Part shown: positions 30,875-43,344 of the stretch, one piece after another
Numbering within the stretch: position 1 is the first letter of the stretch
How the letters are laid out: every line of letters begins with the position of its first letter
Assembly (NCBI RefSeq): GCF_006716065.1
Contig: NZ_VFOL01000001.1
Coordinates: 124,001 to 188,000, forward strand
Direction of reading: 5' to 3'
Source of the DNA: Salinispora arenicola
GTDB lineage: Bacteria; Actinomycetota; Actinomycetes; Mycobacteriales; Micromonosporaceae
DNA: 64,000 nucleotides
Made by a program: the position numbers and the translations under genes
Notes under the pieces: model-generated
Told to the model about the DNA's origin: nothing
What the model saw: the letters and a program-made list of their open reading frames with translations, nothing else
Database searches by the model: none

Positions 30875-30893
30875 CCCGGCCCGACGGGCCGGG
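30875..30893 (-). terminator. hairpin after the second GGDEF-EAL gene
   Basis: CCCGGCCCG-A-CGGGCCGGG, 9-bp arms with a 1-nt centre as drawn (loop of 3 or more if inner pairs open), 22 nt after the stop codon at 30916. The remaining 30655-30874 holds the gatC promoter region and no recognisable gene. Confidence 0.55.
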
Positions 30894-30915
30894 CCGGCGA
30901 CGGGCGGTCAGCGGG

Positions 30916-33453
30916 TCAACGGACGGGTCGCCGCCTGACGGCGGTGTCCGAGGCCACCGTCGGGCGCACCGGGCGGTGCCGCGCCAGCCAGGCGACAAGC
31001 TCATCGGCCGGCATCGGCCGGGCGTAGAACCAGCCCTGCGCGGCGTCACAGCCGGTCGCGTGCAGCATCCGCCAGGTCCGCTCGTCCTCCACCCCCTCGG
31101 CCACCACCCGCAGACCCAGCGCCCGGGCCAGTTCGACCACCGAGGTAACGATCGCCGCGTCGTCGGCGTCCTCCGTCATCCCCAGGACGAACGAGCGGTC
31201 CACCTTCACCTCGGACAGCGGTAGCCGCCGCAGGTGTTGCAGCGAGGAGAACCCGGTACCGAAGTCGTCCAGGGCGATTCCGACGCCGAGTTGGTGCAGC
31301 CGGGTGATGGTGGCGAGCACCCGGCGTGGATCGGCCATCAGCGCTCCCTCGGTGATCTCCACCTGGAGGAGTTGGGGCGGTACGCCGTACCGGGCGAGCC
31401 GCTCCGCGATCCGGTCGGCGATCTCCCCAGTGTGCAGGTCGCGGACGCTGACGTTCATCGCGGCCCGCAGACCCACGCCCGCCGCCTGCCACCGCGCCAG
31501 CTGCGCCACCACGTCGTCGATGACCCGGAAGGTGAGCAGGCGCATCACCGCGCTCTGCTCGGCCACCCGGATCAGTTCCTCCGGGTCGACCATTCCGCGA
31601 CGGGGGTGGCGCCAGCGCAGCAGCGCCTCGACACCGACCACCTCGCCGGTGGCGATGGCGACCTGCGGCTGGTAGTACATGGTGATCTCGCCCGCGCCGC
31701 CCGCGCCGCCCGCGCCGCCCGCGCCGCCCGCGCCGCCCGCGCCGCCCGCGCCGGCGCCGTGCCCCACCGGCCCCCCGACCTCCGGCGCCCGGTCCGGCTC
31801 GACCGAATGGTCAACGGCCTGGCCGGTAGCCGGCTGACCGGCCGAGCCGACGGTGGTACGGCGACGGATCGGGTCGGCCGCGGTGACGATCCGCTGGATC
31901 AGCTCGTCGGAGTGGACCAGGTGCACGCGCTGCCGCCGACCCCACAACGACCACCTGCCGACGCCCACCGCGTCGGTGCGGGGCAGCGCCGCGTCAGTGC
32001 GGGGCAGCGCCGCGTCAGTGCGGGGCAGCGCCGCGCCGTCACCGCCGACCACCGGGACCGCCGCGAGCGCCGGCCCGTTCCGACCCTGGTCCGCACCACC
32101 ACCGTCCGCACCATCACCCCCCGCGCCACCACCGTCCGCACTCTGGCCGAGGCCGGAGGCCAGGACCTGACGCAGGTCGGCGAGGAGGCCGAGCCGCTCG
32201 GCCGAGTTGTGATCGGACTCGGCCGCGTAGACGGCGACCGTGTCGTTGCGCTGCTTCGCGTCGTACATCGCCACGTCCGCGTGGCGCATCAGGGTGGCGA
32301 AGTCCTCCCCGTGGTCGGGAAAGAGCGCGACGCCGATCGACCCGCCGACATCCAACGGCAGCCCGTCCAACGTGACCGGCTCCGCCAACGCGGCCACCAC
32401 CCGGTCGGCCCGGCGCCGGGCCTCACCGACGTCGGTCAGCCCGGTCAACACGACGGCGAACTCGTCTCCGCCGAGTCGGGCGACCAGGTCCGGGCCGACA
32501 ACCTCGGTCAGGCGGGCGCTCACCTCGACCAGCAGGCGATCCCCCACCGCATGACCGAGTGCGTCGTTGACGTGCTTGAACCGGTCCAGGTCGAGCAGCA
32601 GCAGCGCCAGCCGCGCCGGCGCCGAACCGTCCGCCGCCCGTTCCGCGTGTCGGTGCAACTGCTCGCCCACCTCGGCGACCAGTGCCTTGCGGTTGGGGAG
32701 GCCGGTAAGCGGGTCGAGCGAGGCAAGCTGCTCCTGCTCGACGCTGAGCCGGGCCATCTGATAGACCGCGAACAGCGGCACCAGCACCAGTGGGACCAGA
32801 GCCGCGCTCGTCTGGGCCGCCGAGACCAGCACCGGGGCGAGCAGCAACAGCGAGCCGGTGGACAGCAGCTCGAACCCCAGCCCCTGCCGCAGCCCGGGCC
32901 GCCACCGCGCCCCGAAGCGCAGCCACACCGCCGAGCTGACCAGCCCGTAGTTGACAGCGAACCAGGCGAGCATCGCGCCACCGACCACCACCACGTCGGT
33001 CCAGCCCAGTTGTCCCCCACCGAACAGGTCACCCGGGCCGAGGCCGATGAGGAGATGGGCCGCGGCGAGGGCGCACGCGTACTGGCCGGCGTTGAATGCG
33101 GTCCGCCAGGAGGCGTGTCCCATCCGGACTCCGGACACCACCACCGCCACCGTCTGCACGGCGACCGCCGGGCCCAGCCCCCAGCCCAGCAGGATCGCGA
33201 AGGTGAAGCAGGTCGACGGAAACACCGCCGACGACTGTCGCCTCCCCTGCGGGACGAACGGCCGGGCGTCGCAGGCGATCGCCAACACGGCCATCGTCCA
33301 GAACGCGGCGGGCAGCCGGGACACCTGGTCGGGCAGCGCCAGCAACGGACCCACCGACGCCAGCGTGGCCAGGGCGAGGACCACCACCACGAAGGCGAAG
33401 AACGGCGCGCTCCGTCCTGGCGGGACGGAGTTGCGCGGGTCGGCCGTCGCCAT
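30916..33453 (-). CDS. membrane GGDEF-EAL protein with repeat-rich insert
   Basis: 845 residues. Residues 15-230 hold about seven hydrophobic segments in a MASE-like membrane sensor. The GGDEF domain (238-405) has DPLTGLPNRKA, LDLDRFKHVND and intact GGDEF (328-332). The EAL domain has EALLRW (EAL 609-611), EITEGA and DDFGTGFSS, so both activities look possible. Between LLADLRQVLASG (423-434) and EITMYYQPQVAI (589-600), which are normally adjacent, lies a low-complexity insert of about 154 residues with three AALPRTD copies and a Gly-Gly-Ala run. ATG at 33453 follows GGGAGG. Confidence 0.9.
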   Translation of the reverse strand: MATADPRNSVPPGRSAPFFAFVVVVLALATLASVGPLLALPDQVSRLPAAFWTMAVLAIACDARPFVPQGRRQSSAVFPSTCFTFAILLGWGLGPAVAVQTVAVVVSGVRMGHASWRTAFNAGQYACALAAAHLLIGLGPGDLFGGGQLGWTDVVVVGGAMLAWFAVNYGLVSSAVWLRFGARWRPGLRQGLGFELLSTGSLLLLAPVLVSAAQTSAALVPLVLVPLFAVYQMARLSVEQEQLASLDPLTGLPNRKALVAEVGEQLHRHAERAADGSAPARLALLLLDLDRFKHVNDALGHAVGDRLLVEVSARLTEVVGPDLVARLGGDEFAVVLTGLTDVGEARRRADRVVAALAEPVTLDGLPLDVGGSIGVALFPDHGEDFATLMRHADVAMYDAKQRNDTVAVYAAESDHNSAERLGLLADLRQVLASGLGQSADGGGAGGDGADGGGADQGRNGPALAAVPVVGGDGAALPRTDAALPRTDAALPRTDAVGVGRWSLWGRRQRVHLVHSDELIQRIVTAADPIRRRTTVGSAGQPATGQAVDHSVEPDRAPEVGGPVGHGAGAGGAGGAGGAGGAGGAGGAGEITMYYQPQVAIATGEVVGVEALLRWRHPRRGMVDPEELIRVAEQSAVMRLLTFRVIDDVVAQLARWQAAGVGLRAAMNVSVRDLHTGEIADRIAERLARYGVPPQLLQVEITEGALMADPRRVLATITRLHQLGVGIALDDFGTGFSSLQHLRRLPLSEVKVDRSFVLGMTEDADDAAIVTSVVELARALGLRVVAEGVEDERTWRMLHATGCDAAQGWFYARPMPADELVAWLARHRPVRPTVASDTAVRRRPVR
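31691..31753. repeat. 9-bp tandem repeat, 7 exact copies, coding
   Basis: Seven perfect copies of CCCGCGCCG (plus strand) encode a Gly-Gly-Ala run in the insert of the second GGDEF-EAL protein. Perfect short repeats of this kind are prone to slippage by multiples of three residues without breaking frame. Confidence 0.95.
31976..32038. repeat. 21-bp tandem repeat, 3 copies, coding
   Basis: Three copies of a 21-bp unit starting GTGCGGGGCAGCGCCGCG encode three AALPRTD heptapeptides in the same protein insert. Copies are almost identical. Confidence 0.92.
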
Positions 33454-33597
33454 CACACCTCCCGCGGGTCACGATCGGCGCACCCATGCGTACGCCGTGC
33501 CCCCATGAAACGCCCCGGGTGCCAGTTTTCCCCGTACGACAGTCACGAATCGGTTGTAGTCGTAATTAAGTTGGTATACGCGCCCAAGATCCCCCGC

Positions 33598-35877
<2,280 letters not shown>

Positions 35878-35900
35878 CTACCCGAGCCGGCCCGGGTCGC

Positions 35901-36908
35901 TCACCCCTGCTCGCTCAACCGCCGTCCCGCGTCCCGGCAGGCGGTGAGCATCGCCCGGACGTGCTGTGGGGTAGCGGTCGCCAAGCCACACGTCGGCGTG
36001 ACCACAACCTGCTCGGCGAGCTGACGGCGCGGGAATCCGAGGCTGTCCCAGAGCCGGCGGACCCGATCCGCGACCTGCGCGGAGGTCGGTGGGCGGCCGG
36101 CCACCCCCGGTCGCGCCGGCGCGGCGCCGGCCAGCAGGCCCAGCCCGGCGTCGATCGCCTCGCCCAGCGGGTCCAGGTCGGTGACCAGGTCGAGATCGAG
36201 GGCGACGCCGACGGCGCCGGCCTCCCGAATCAGGTCGAGCGGTGCGTCGGGCGCGCAGCAGTGCACCACGACCGGTGCCCCGGCGGCGGCGACGACCTCG
36301 CGCAGCAGCGCACCGGCCCGGCCCGGCTCCACCGGCCGGTACGTACCGAAACCGCTCTCGGTCGGCACCCGGCCGGCGAGCACCGCCGGCAGCGAGGGCT
36401 CATCCAGTTGCAGCAGCACCGACGCCCGCGGTAGCCGGCGTGCGACCGCGGCGACATGCTCACGCACCCCCTCGGCCAGGGAGTCGGCCAGGTCGCGCAC
36501 CGCGCCGGGGTCGCGCACCAGCCGGCCGCCGACCGGCAGCTCCACTGCGGCGGCGAGGGTCAGCGGCCCACCGACCTGGACCTTGATCGGCCCCGCGTAC
36601 GCCTCGGCCTGTTCGGCGAGCTGGTCCAGGTCCCGTTCCATCATGTCCCGGGCCCGGCGTCGGTCCCGACCAGGGCGGGAAGCGATGCGCCAACGGGCCG
36701 CGTACAGCTCGACGGGCAGTTCCACCAGCAGCCCGGCGGTCCGGCCGATCAGCTCCGCGCCCGGACCGCGGGCCGGCAGCTCGGGCAGATGCGGAAGGGC
36801 GGGCAGTTCACCGAGGACGATGCGCTGGGCTTCCGCGATGTCGGTGCCGGGGAGCGAACCGACACCGGTCGCCGCGCCGGCGGGCCACGGCCACGGCTGA
36901 TCGCTCAC
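35901..36908 (-). CDS. MetE-like (cobalamin-independent methionine synthase core) protein
   Basis: 335 residues resembling the C-terminal barrel of MetE and the archaeal core MetE: ATGVGSLPGTDIAEA at the N-terminus, LDEPSLP, and metal-ligand segments VVHCCAP and VVTPTCGL. The N-terminal substrate-orienting half of full MetE is missing, as in the actinobacterial family of Rv3015c. Whether it transfers methyl groups to homocysteine is not established. GTG at 36908. Sits between ligA and mnmA as in mycobacteria. Confidence 0.85.
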   Translation of the reverse strand: MSDQPWPWPAGAATGVGSLPGTDIAEAQRIVLGELPALPHLPELPARGPGAELIGRTAGLLVELPVELYAARWRIASRPGRDRRRARDMMERDLDQLAEQAEAYAGPIKVQVGGPLTLAAAVELPVGGRLVRDPGAVRDLADSLAEGVREHVAAVARRLPRASVLLQLDEPSLPAVLAGRVPTESGFGTYRPVEPGRAGALLREVVAAAGAPVVVHCCAPDAPLDLIREAGAVGVALDLDLVTDLDPLGEAIDAGLGLLAGAAPARPGVAGRPPTSAQVADRVRRLWDSLGFPRRQLAEQVVVTPTCGLATATPQHVRAMLTACRDAGRRLSEQG

Positions 36909-36959
36909 GGTCGAAGACTAACCGATCCCGGACGGACGCCGCCCGAGCCACCCGCCCGA

Positions 36960-38033
36960 TCAGGCCGCGATGGTGGCGGAGCCGAGGACAACGTCGCCCC
37001 CCGGGTCCGGGCGGTACGCCACGATCGCCTGGCCGGCCGCCACCCCGCGCACCGGCCGGTGCAGCTCGGCGCGCAGACCGTCGCCGGTCACCGCCACGGT
37101 CGCGGGCACCACGTCGCCGTGCGCGCGCAACTGCACCTCGCACTCGATCGGGTCGGCCGGCCGGGGCCCACCGGTCCACACCGGCCGCTGTGCGCGCACC
37201 TGGGACACCGCCAACGCCTCGGCCGGGCCCACCGTCACCGTGTTGGTCTTCGGAGTGATCGACAGAACGTACCGGGGTCGGCCGTCCGGCGCCGGGCGGT
37301 CCAGGTGTAGCCCGCGTCGCTGACCGACGGTGTAGGCGTATGCCCCGGTGTGCCGGCCCACGACCGCACCGGTGCTGGAGTCGACGACATCGCCCGGTGT
37401 CGCACCGAGCCGCTCGGCGAGGAAGCCGCGAGTGTCGCCATCGGCGACGAAGCAGATGTCGTGCGAGTCCGGCTTGTCGGCCACGGTCAGTCCCCGACCC
37501 GTCGCCTCCGCCCGGACCTGCGTCTTCGTCGAGTCCCCCAGCGGGAACATCGACCGGCTCAGCTGCTCGCGGGTGAGCACGCCGAGCACGTACGACTGGT
37601 CCTTGGCGAGGTCGACGCTACGGCGCAGCAACCCGTCGGCGCCGAGCCGCGCGTGGTGACCGGTGACCACGGCGTCGAAGCCCAGGGCGACGGCCCGGTC
37701 CAGCACCGCGGCAAACTTGATCTTTTCGTTGCAACGGAGGCAGGGGTTCGGGGTACGGCCGGCCGCGTACTCGGCCACGAAGTCGTCCACCACGTCGGCC
37801 TGGAACCGCTCGGCCATGTCCCACACGTAGAACGGGATGCCGATGACGTCGGCCGCCCGTCGGGCGTCCCGGGAGTCCTCCAGCGTGCAGCAACCCCGGG
37901 CACCGGTGCGGTACGTCTGTGGGTTGCGGGCCAGGGCCAAGTGCACGCCGGTGACGTCGTGCCCCGCCGCGACAGCCCGCGCCGCCGCGACGGCGGAGTC
38001 CACGCCACCCGACATCGCCGCCAGAACCCGCAC
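36960..38033 (-). CDS. mnmA: tRNA-specific 2-thiouridylase
   Basis: Forms 2-thiouridine at wobble U34 of Glu, Gln and Lys tRNAs. 357 residues: PP-loop SGGVDS (8-13), catalytic Cys pair in [13 protein letters not shown] and DSHDICFV, and the C-terminal beta-barrel. GTG at 38033 is chosen because GGGGAAG precedes it by 9 nt; GTG at 38042 would abut that site. The cysteine desulfurase gene lies just upstream and is the natural sulfur donor. Confidence 0.96.
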   Translation of the reverse strand: MRVLAAMSGGVDSAVAAARAVAAGHDVTGVHLALARNPQTYRTGARGCCTLEDSRDARRAADVIGIPFYVWDMAERFQADVVDDFVAEYAAGRTPNPCLRCNEKIKFAAVLDRAVALGFDAVVTGHHARLGADGLLRRSVDLAKDQSYVLGVLTREQLSRSMFPLGDSTKTQVRAEATGRGLTVADKPDSHDICFVADGDTRGFLAERLGATPGDVVDSSTGAVVGRHTGAYAYTVGQRRGLHLDRPAPDGRPRYVLSITPKTNTVTVGPAEALAVSQVRAQRPVWTGGPRPADPIECEVQLRAHGDVVPATVAVTGDGLRAELHRPVRGVAAGQAIVAYRPDPGGDVVLGSATIAA

Positions 38034-38174
38034 CGCGACCACCTTCCCCGTACCGTCTCCGCGCCGACGCGGCGCCACCGACGAGCGTAACGACCCCCGC
38101 TTCCGCTCCCAAACCGCACCGCGCTTGCGCCCTGGCGGTAAGCGACACGAACGGCCCACCCGGCCGGGACGGTG

Positions 38175-39350
38175 TCAGCGCGGAGCGCGGAGGCCGCCGG
38201 CGCGGCGGGCTCGATCGACCGCCTCCGGTAGGGCCGCGATCAGCGCGTCGACCTCCTTCGGTGTGCTGGTATGGCCGAGGGTGAAGCGCAGTGAGGAGCG
38301 GGCGCGGGCGCCATCGGCGCCCATCGCGAGCAGCACGTGGCTCGGCTGGGCGACGCCGGCCGAGCACGCTGAGCCGGTGGAGCAGGCGATGCCCTGCGCG
38401 TCGAGGAGGAGCAGCAGCGCATCGCCCTCGCACCCGGGGAACGAGAAGTGGGCGTTGCCGGGCAGCCGTCCGGCTGGGTCACCGTTGAGCACCGCCTCCG
38501 GCACCACCTGCCGCACCCGTGCCACGAGGTCGTCACGAAGGGCGGCGATGCGGGTCGCGTACTCCTGCTGGTGCTGGACCGCGGCCTCCAGCGCGGCGGC
38601 GAAGGCGACGATCCCGGCCGTGTCCAGGGTTCCCGAACGGATGTCCCGTTCCTGGCCACCACCGTGCAGGAGCGGGGTCGCGGCAACGTCGCGGGCGAGC
38701 ACCAGTGCGCCCACTCCGGCGGGACCGCCGAGCTTGTGCCCGGTCACCGTGAGCGCCGAGACGCCACTGGCGGCGAAGTCCACCGCCACCTGGCCGACCG
38801 CCTGGATCGCGTCGGTGTGAAAGGGCACCCCGTACTCGGCCGCGACCTCGGCCAGTTCGGTGACCGGCTGGATCGTACCCACCTCGTTGCTGGCCCACAT
38901 CGTCGTGACCACGGCCACCCGATCGGCGGACGCGGCCAACTCGGCGCGGAGCCGCTGCGGGGTGACCCGGCCGAGGGCATCGACCGGCAGCCAACCCACC
39001 TCGGCGCTCTCGTGCGCGGCCAGCCAGTCGACACTGTCGAGCACCGCGTGATGCTCCACCGCGCTGGACACCAGCCGCGTCCGCCGACGGTCGGCGGACC
39101 GACGGGCCCAGAAGATGCCCTTGACCGCGAGGTTGTCGCTTTCCGTGCCACCGCCCGTGAAGATGACCTCGGCGGGGCGGGCGCCCAGCGCGGCGGCCAC
39201 CCGCTCGCGCGACTCCTCGACTCGGCGGCGGGCATGGCGGCCCGCCACGTGCAGGGCGGATGCGTTGCCGACCTCGCGGGCGGTGGCGACGTACGCCTCG
39301 AGTGCCACGTCGAGCATCGGAGTGGTCGCCGCGTGATCCAGGTATGCCAT
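38175..39350 (-). CDS. cysteine desulfurase (IscS/NifS type)
   Basis: 391-residue PLP enzyme that removes sulfur from cysteine as a persulfide. The start [15 protein letters not shown] lysine in [12 protein letters not shown], and catalytic Cys loop [13 protein letters not shown] are intact, and the short loop is of the IscS type. ATG at 39350; ribosome binding site poor. Adjacent to mnmA, as with Rv3025c/Rv3024c in M. tuberculosis, so tRNA thiolation is a likely job besides Fe-S assembly. Confidence 0.94.
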   Translation of the reverse strand: MAYLDHAATTPMLDVALEAYVATAREVGNASALHVAGRHARRRVEESRERVAAALGARPAEVIFTGGGTESDNLAVKGIFWARRSADRRRTRLVSSAVEHHAVLDSVDWLAAHESAEVGWLPVDALGRVTPQRLRAELAASADRVAVVTTMWASNEVGTIQPVTELAEVAAEYGVPFHTDAIQAVGQVAVDFAASGVSALTVTGHKLGGPAGVGALVLARDVAATPLLHGGGQERDIRSGTLDTAGIVAFAAALEAAVQHQQEYATRIAALRDDLVARVRQVVPEAVLNGDPAGRLPGNAHFSFPGCEGDALLLLLDAQGIACSTGSACSAGVAQPSHVLLAMGADGARARSSLRFTLGHTSTPKEVDALIAALPEAVDRARRAGGLRAPR

Positions 39351-39511
39351 CAGGGGTCAGCCTAACGACCGGGTAACCGCCACCCGGACGCCGGAGCGCG
39401 CGTGGCCTCGGGGTGCCGCCGTGCGGCCCGATCGGCGGCCCGAACCAGGGGCGGCGATTCGAACGCCGCGCGACGTACCGAGCCGGTGGACCTCGACCGT
39501 ACCGACATCGC

Positions 39512-42220
39512 TCAACCGAGCCGGCGGCCGAACCAGCCGAACCGTTTGTCGAGCGCCACGACGATCCCGGCCACGAGCGCGACACCCAGGATCCGCAGCC
39601 ACGTCCCGGGACCGATGGGCGCTGTCCGGAACAGTGTGTTCATCACCGGCAGGTAGGTGAGCGCCAGCTGGCCGAGGGCCTGAAGCAGCACACCGCCGAT
39701 CAGCCAGCGGTTGGTGAACAGCCCCAGCCGCCAGGCCGAGTGGCGCAGCGACCGGCAGCTGAACAGATAGAACACCTGCACGGAGACGACGAGGTTCACC
39801 GCTGCGGTACGGGCCTCGGCCAGCTCCGCCCCGGCGCCCAGTTCCCACTCGAACACCCACCAGGCACCGGCCACGATCAGTGCGGACACGAGCAGAATCC
39901 GCACCACCAGGGCACCGGTGAGCAGCGGCTGGGCCGGATCCCGAGGTGGCCGATCCATGATCCCGGCCTCTTTCGGCTCGAACGCGAGCGTCAAACCGAG
40001 CAGCACCGCCGACGTCATGTTGATCCAGAGAATCTGACTGGGCAGGATCGGCAACGCGGTGCCGAGCATGATGGCGACGAGGACCAGCAGGCCCTCTCCC
40101 GCGTTGGTGGGCAACGTCCAGATGATGAACTTGGTGAGATTGGCGAAGACGCCCCGCCCCTCCTCGACGGCCGCCTCAATCGTGGTGAAGTCGTCGTCGG
40201 TGAGAACGATGTCCGAGGCCTCCTTGGCCACCTCCGTACCGCTGCGTCCCATCGCCACCCCGATGTCGGCCTGCCGCAGGGCCGGGGCGTCGTTGACGCC
40301 GTCCCCGGTCATGGCGACCACCTGCCCGTCGGCCTGCAACGCCTCCACCAGCCGCAGCTTCTGCTCGGGTGACACCCGGGCGAACACCGCCGCCCGATCC
40401 ACCGCCGCCGGGCGATCAGCGGGAGACAGCCGCGCGAGATCCCGGCCGGAGAGCACCGTGCCGGGCCCCGGCTCCGCATCCAGCAGGCCGAGGCGGCTGG
40501 CGATGGCGGATGCGGTGGTCTGATGGTCACCGGTGATCATCTTCACCGCGATTCCGGCCCGTTGGCTGGCGGCTATCGCATCGGCGACCGCGGCCCGTGG
40601 CGGATCGAGCATGGCGTGCAGGCCGGTGAAGACCAGGTTGCCGGGCAGCTCCCGCTCCGACAGCCCGGCGTCACCATCAACCCGCGCCAACGCTGTGGCC
40701 AGCACGCGCAGGCCCTCGCCGGCGAGGGTTCCGGCGGCGGCCAGGACCTCGTCCCCATCGAGCGGCACCGTGCGTCCGTCTTCGTCCAGCGCCGCGACGC
40801 TCCACTCCACGAGCCGCTCGACCGCGCCTTTGACCAGCACCACCCGCCCGCCGTCCCGGGTGTCGTGCAGGGTCGCCATGAACTGCCGCTCGGAGGTGAA
40901 CGGGATCGACGCAACCCGCGGCAGTTCGTCAGCCACCGCCGCCGCCCGCAGCCCCACCTTGGCCGCCACCACCAGCATCGCGCCCTCGGTTGGGTCGCCC
41001 AGCACCACGCACCGGTCGTCCCGTTCGGCCAACCGGGCGTCGTTGCACGCCACACCGGCGAGCAGCGACCAGCGCAGCGCCCCGTCGTCTCCGGTCCGCG
41101 CGACCGCGCCGTCGGGGCCTCGGATCTCGCCGGCGGTCTGATAGCCGCTGCCGGTGACCTCGTGCCGGCCGGCGACCGTCCAGAGCGCCCGCACCGTCAT
41201 CTGGTTCTCGGTCAGGGTGCCGGTCTTGTCGGTGCAGATCACCGTCGTGCTGCCCAGCGTCTCCACCGCCGGCAACCGACGGATCACCGCCTGCCGGCGG
41301 GCCATCCGCCCAACCCCGATCGCCAGCGTGATCGTCACCGCCGCCGGCAGGCCCTCCGGGATGGCTCCCACGGCCAGTGCCACGGCGGCGGTGAACATCT
41401 CGCCGGCGCTCTCCCCTCGGAGGAGGCCGACCGCGAAGGTCACCCCGGCGAGCACCAGAATAACCACGGTGAGTAACCGGCTGAACCGAGCCAACTTGGT
41501 CGTCAGCGGGGTGTCCAGCACCTGGGCACGGCCGACCAGGCGATGGATCCGGCCCAGCTCCGTCTCGGCCCCGGTGGCCATAGCCAGACCGGCCGCCGAA
41601 CCACCGGTGACGAGCGTGCCGGAGTACAGGACGTTGCGGCGGTCGGCCACCGGCGTCTCGTCCGGGAGCACGACCTCGTCCTTGCGAACGGGCTGTGACT
41701 CCCCGGTCAACGTCGACTCGTCGACCCGTACCTCGTCGGCGTGGGCCAGCCGCAGGTCGGCGGGAATCTTGTCCCCCGCCTCGACCAGCACCAGGTCCCC
41801 GGGGACCACGTCCTCGGACGGCACCCGCCGCGGCCGGCCGTCCCGGACCACCCGGGTCTCGGTCCGCACCATCGACCGCAGTGCGTCCAGCGCGGCCTCG
41901 GCCTTGGACTCCTGCAGGAACCCGATCACGGCGTTGACGATGACCACGCCGAAGATCACGATCGAGTCGACGTACTCGGCGAGCAGCAGGGTGACCAGTC
42001 CCGCGGCCACCAACACGTACACGAGGGGGTTCTGGAACTGGCGGAGCCACCGGCGGAGAACACCGCCACGGGCGGCGGACGGCAGGACATTGGCCCCGAA
42101 GTGCTCCCGACGGTCAGCCGCCTCCGCCTCACTCAGGCCGCGTTGGGTGTCCGACTCCAGCAACAGCACGACCTCGTGCAGGGCCAGCGCGTGGTGGACC
42201 CGGCCGGGCGTCCTCGACAT
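39512..42220 (-). CDS. cation-translocating P-type ATPase
   Basis: 902 residues. N-terminal cation-ATPase domain, A-domain loop LTGESQPV, phosphorylation site ICTDKTGTLTENQM, and hinge VAMTGDGVNDAPALRQADIGVAMG are intact, with about ten membrane segments including a C-terminal cation-ATPase bundle. The layout and PEGLP in segment 4 (GAIPEGLPAAVT) match the Ca2+ or Na+/K+-type group (P2) rather than heavy-metal pumps. ATG at 42220 follows AGGAG. It lies downstream of etfA, separated by a hairpin. Confidence 0.93.
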   Translation of the reverse strand: MSRTPGRVHHALALHEVVLLLESDTQRGLSEAEAADRREHFGANVLPSAARGGVLRRWLRQFQNPLVYVLVAAGLVTLLLAEYVDSIVIFGVVIVNAVIGFLQESKAEAALDALRSMVRTETRVVRDGRPRRVPSEDVVPGDLVLVEAGDKIPADLRLAHADEVRVDESTLTGESQPVRKDEVVLPDETPVADRRNVLYSGTLVTGGSAAGLAMATGAETELGRIHRLVGRAQVLDTPLTTKLARFSRLLTVVILVLAGVTFAVGLLRGESAGEMFTAAVALAVGAIPEGLPAAVTITLAIGVGRMARRQAVIRRLPAVETLGSTTVICTDKTGTLTENQMTVRALWTVAGRHEVTGSGYQTAGEIRGPDGAVARTGDDGALRWSLLAGVACNDARLAERDDRCVVLGDPTEGAMLVVAAKVGLRAAAVADELPRVASIPFTSERQFMATLHDTRDGGRVVLVKGAVERLVEWSVAALDEDGRTVPLDGDEVLAAAGTLAGEGLRVLATALARVDGDAGLSERELPGNLVFTGLHAMLDPPRAAVADAIAASQRAGIAVKMITGDHQTTASAIASRLGLLDAEPGPGTVLSGRDLARLSPADRPAAVDRAAVFARVSPEQKLRLVEALQADGQVVAMTGDGVNDAPALRQADIGVAMGRSGTEVAKEASDIVLTDDDFTTIEAAVEEGRGVFANLTKFIIWTLPTNAGEGLLVLVAIMLGTALPILPSQILWINMTSAVLLGLTLAFEPKEAGIMDRPPRDPAQPLLTGALVVRILLVSALIVAGAWWVFEWELGAGAELAEARTAAVNLVVSVQVFYLFSCRSLRHSAWRLGLFTNRWLIGGVLLQALGQLALTYLPVMNTLFRTAPIGPGTWLRILGVALVAGIVVALDKRFGWFGRRLG

Positions 42221-42325
42221 GCGCACTCCTCGTTCCCCGCCTCGGCGGGCTGCGCGCCGGGCCCGCAGGCAATCCTTGCAGGTCAACGCGGCGGCCGTGC
42301 GGTTCCGCGGGGACGCCGGCCGGAC

Positions 42326-42355
42326 CAGCGCCGGGGACCAACCACCCCGGCGCTG
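42326..42355 (-). terminator. etfA terminator hairpin
   Basis: CAGCGCCGGGG and CCCCGGCGCTG form a perfect 11-bp stem with an 8-nt loop, 16 nt after the etfA stop on the minus strand. No T run. Confidence 0.72.
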
Positions 42356-42370
42356 ATCAGGCGGGTCAGC

Positions 42371-43330
42371 TCACCTGCGCTTGCGGATCTCGTCGGCGAC
42401 CTGCGGTACGACCTTGAACAGGTCGCCCACCACGCCGAAGTCGGCGAGTTCGAAGATGGGCGCCTCACCGTCCTTGTTGACGGCGACGATCGTCTTCGAG
42501 GTCTGCATGCCGGCCCGGTGCTGGATCGCGCCGGAGATTCCCAGCGCGATGTACAGCTGCGGGGAGACCGTCTTGCCCGTCTGGCCGACCTGGAACTGGT
42601 GCGGGTAGAAACCCGAGTCGACGGCGGCGCGAGATGCGCCGACGGCACCACCGAGCAGGTCCGCCAACTCCTCGACCAGCTTGAAGTTGTCGGCGTTGCC
42701 GACGCCCCGACCACCGGAAACGACGACGGCCGCCTCGGTCAGCTCCGGACGGCTGCCCTTCTGCTCGGCTACCCGGTCGACGACCTTTGCCAGCTTGTCG
42801 GCGGCCGGAACCGAGACGCTGAGCTGCTCGACGGCCGGGGTGGCCGCGGCCGGTTCCGGGTTGACCGAGTTCGGACGGACGGTGACCAACGGCAGGCCAC
42901 GGGTGACCTTGGACTTCACGATGGTCGAGCCGGCGAAAGCGATCTGCGTCGCGGTGCCGTCGGCGTCCAGCGCGACCACGTCGGTCAGGATGCCGTTGTC
43001 GAGTTTCACCGCGAGGCGGGCCGCGATCTCCTTGCCCTCCTGGGCGGAGGCGAGCAGCACGGCGGCCGGTTGTACGCGCCGGACCAGTTCGGCCAGCACG
43101 GTGGCCTTGGGGGACACCAGATAGCCGTCGATCTCCTCGCTCTCGGCGGCATAGATCTTCGCTGCCCCGTACTCACCCAGCTTCGCGCTCAGTGCCTCGG
43201 CGGCACCGGGACCACCGAGCACGACCGCACTGGGTGTGCCCAGGCCGCGGGCGAGGGTGAGCATCTCCAGGGTGACCTTCTTGACGCCGAACTCCCGGGT
43301 GGCTTCGACGACGACGAGAACCTCAGACAT
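42371..43330 (-). CDS. etfA: electron transfer flavoprotein alpha subunit
   Basis: 319 residues. Carries the FAD of the ETF dimer that takes electrons from acyl-CoA and other dehydrogenases. The C-terminal domain has [54 protein letters not shown] and the final [15 protein letters not shown], all FAD-binding hallmarks. ATG at 43330. It follows etfB by 14 nt in one operon. Confidence 0.96.
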   Translation of the reverse strand: MSEVLVVVEATREFGVKKVTLEMLTLARGLGTPSAVVLGGPGAAEALSAKLGEYGAAKIYAAESEEIDGYLVSPKATVLAELVRRVQPAAVLLASAQEGKEIAARLAVKLDNGILTDVVALDADGTATQIAFAGSTIVKSKVTRGLPLVTVRPNSVNPEPAAATPAVEQLSVSVPAADKLAKVVDRVAEQKGSRPELTEAAVVVSGGRGVGNADNFKLVEELADLLGGAVGASRAAVDSGFYPHQFQVGQTGKTVSPQLYIALGISGAIQHRAGMQTSKTIVAVNKDGEAPIFELADFGVVGDLFKVVPQVADEIRKRR

Positions 43331-43344
43331 GTCCAGACCTGCTC

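Noticed and set aside
31691..31753. Repeat array considered as CRISPR
   Set aside because: The 9-bp units have no spacers and lie inside a coding frame.
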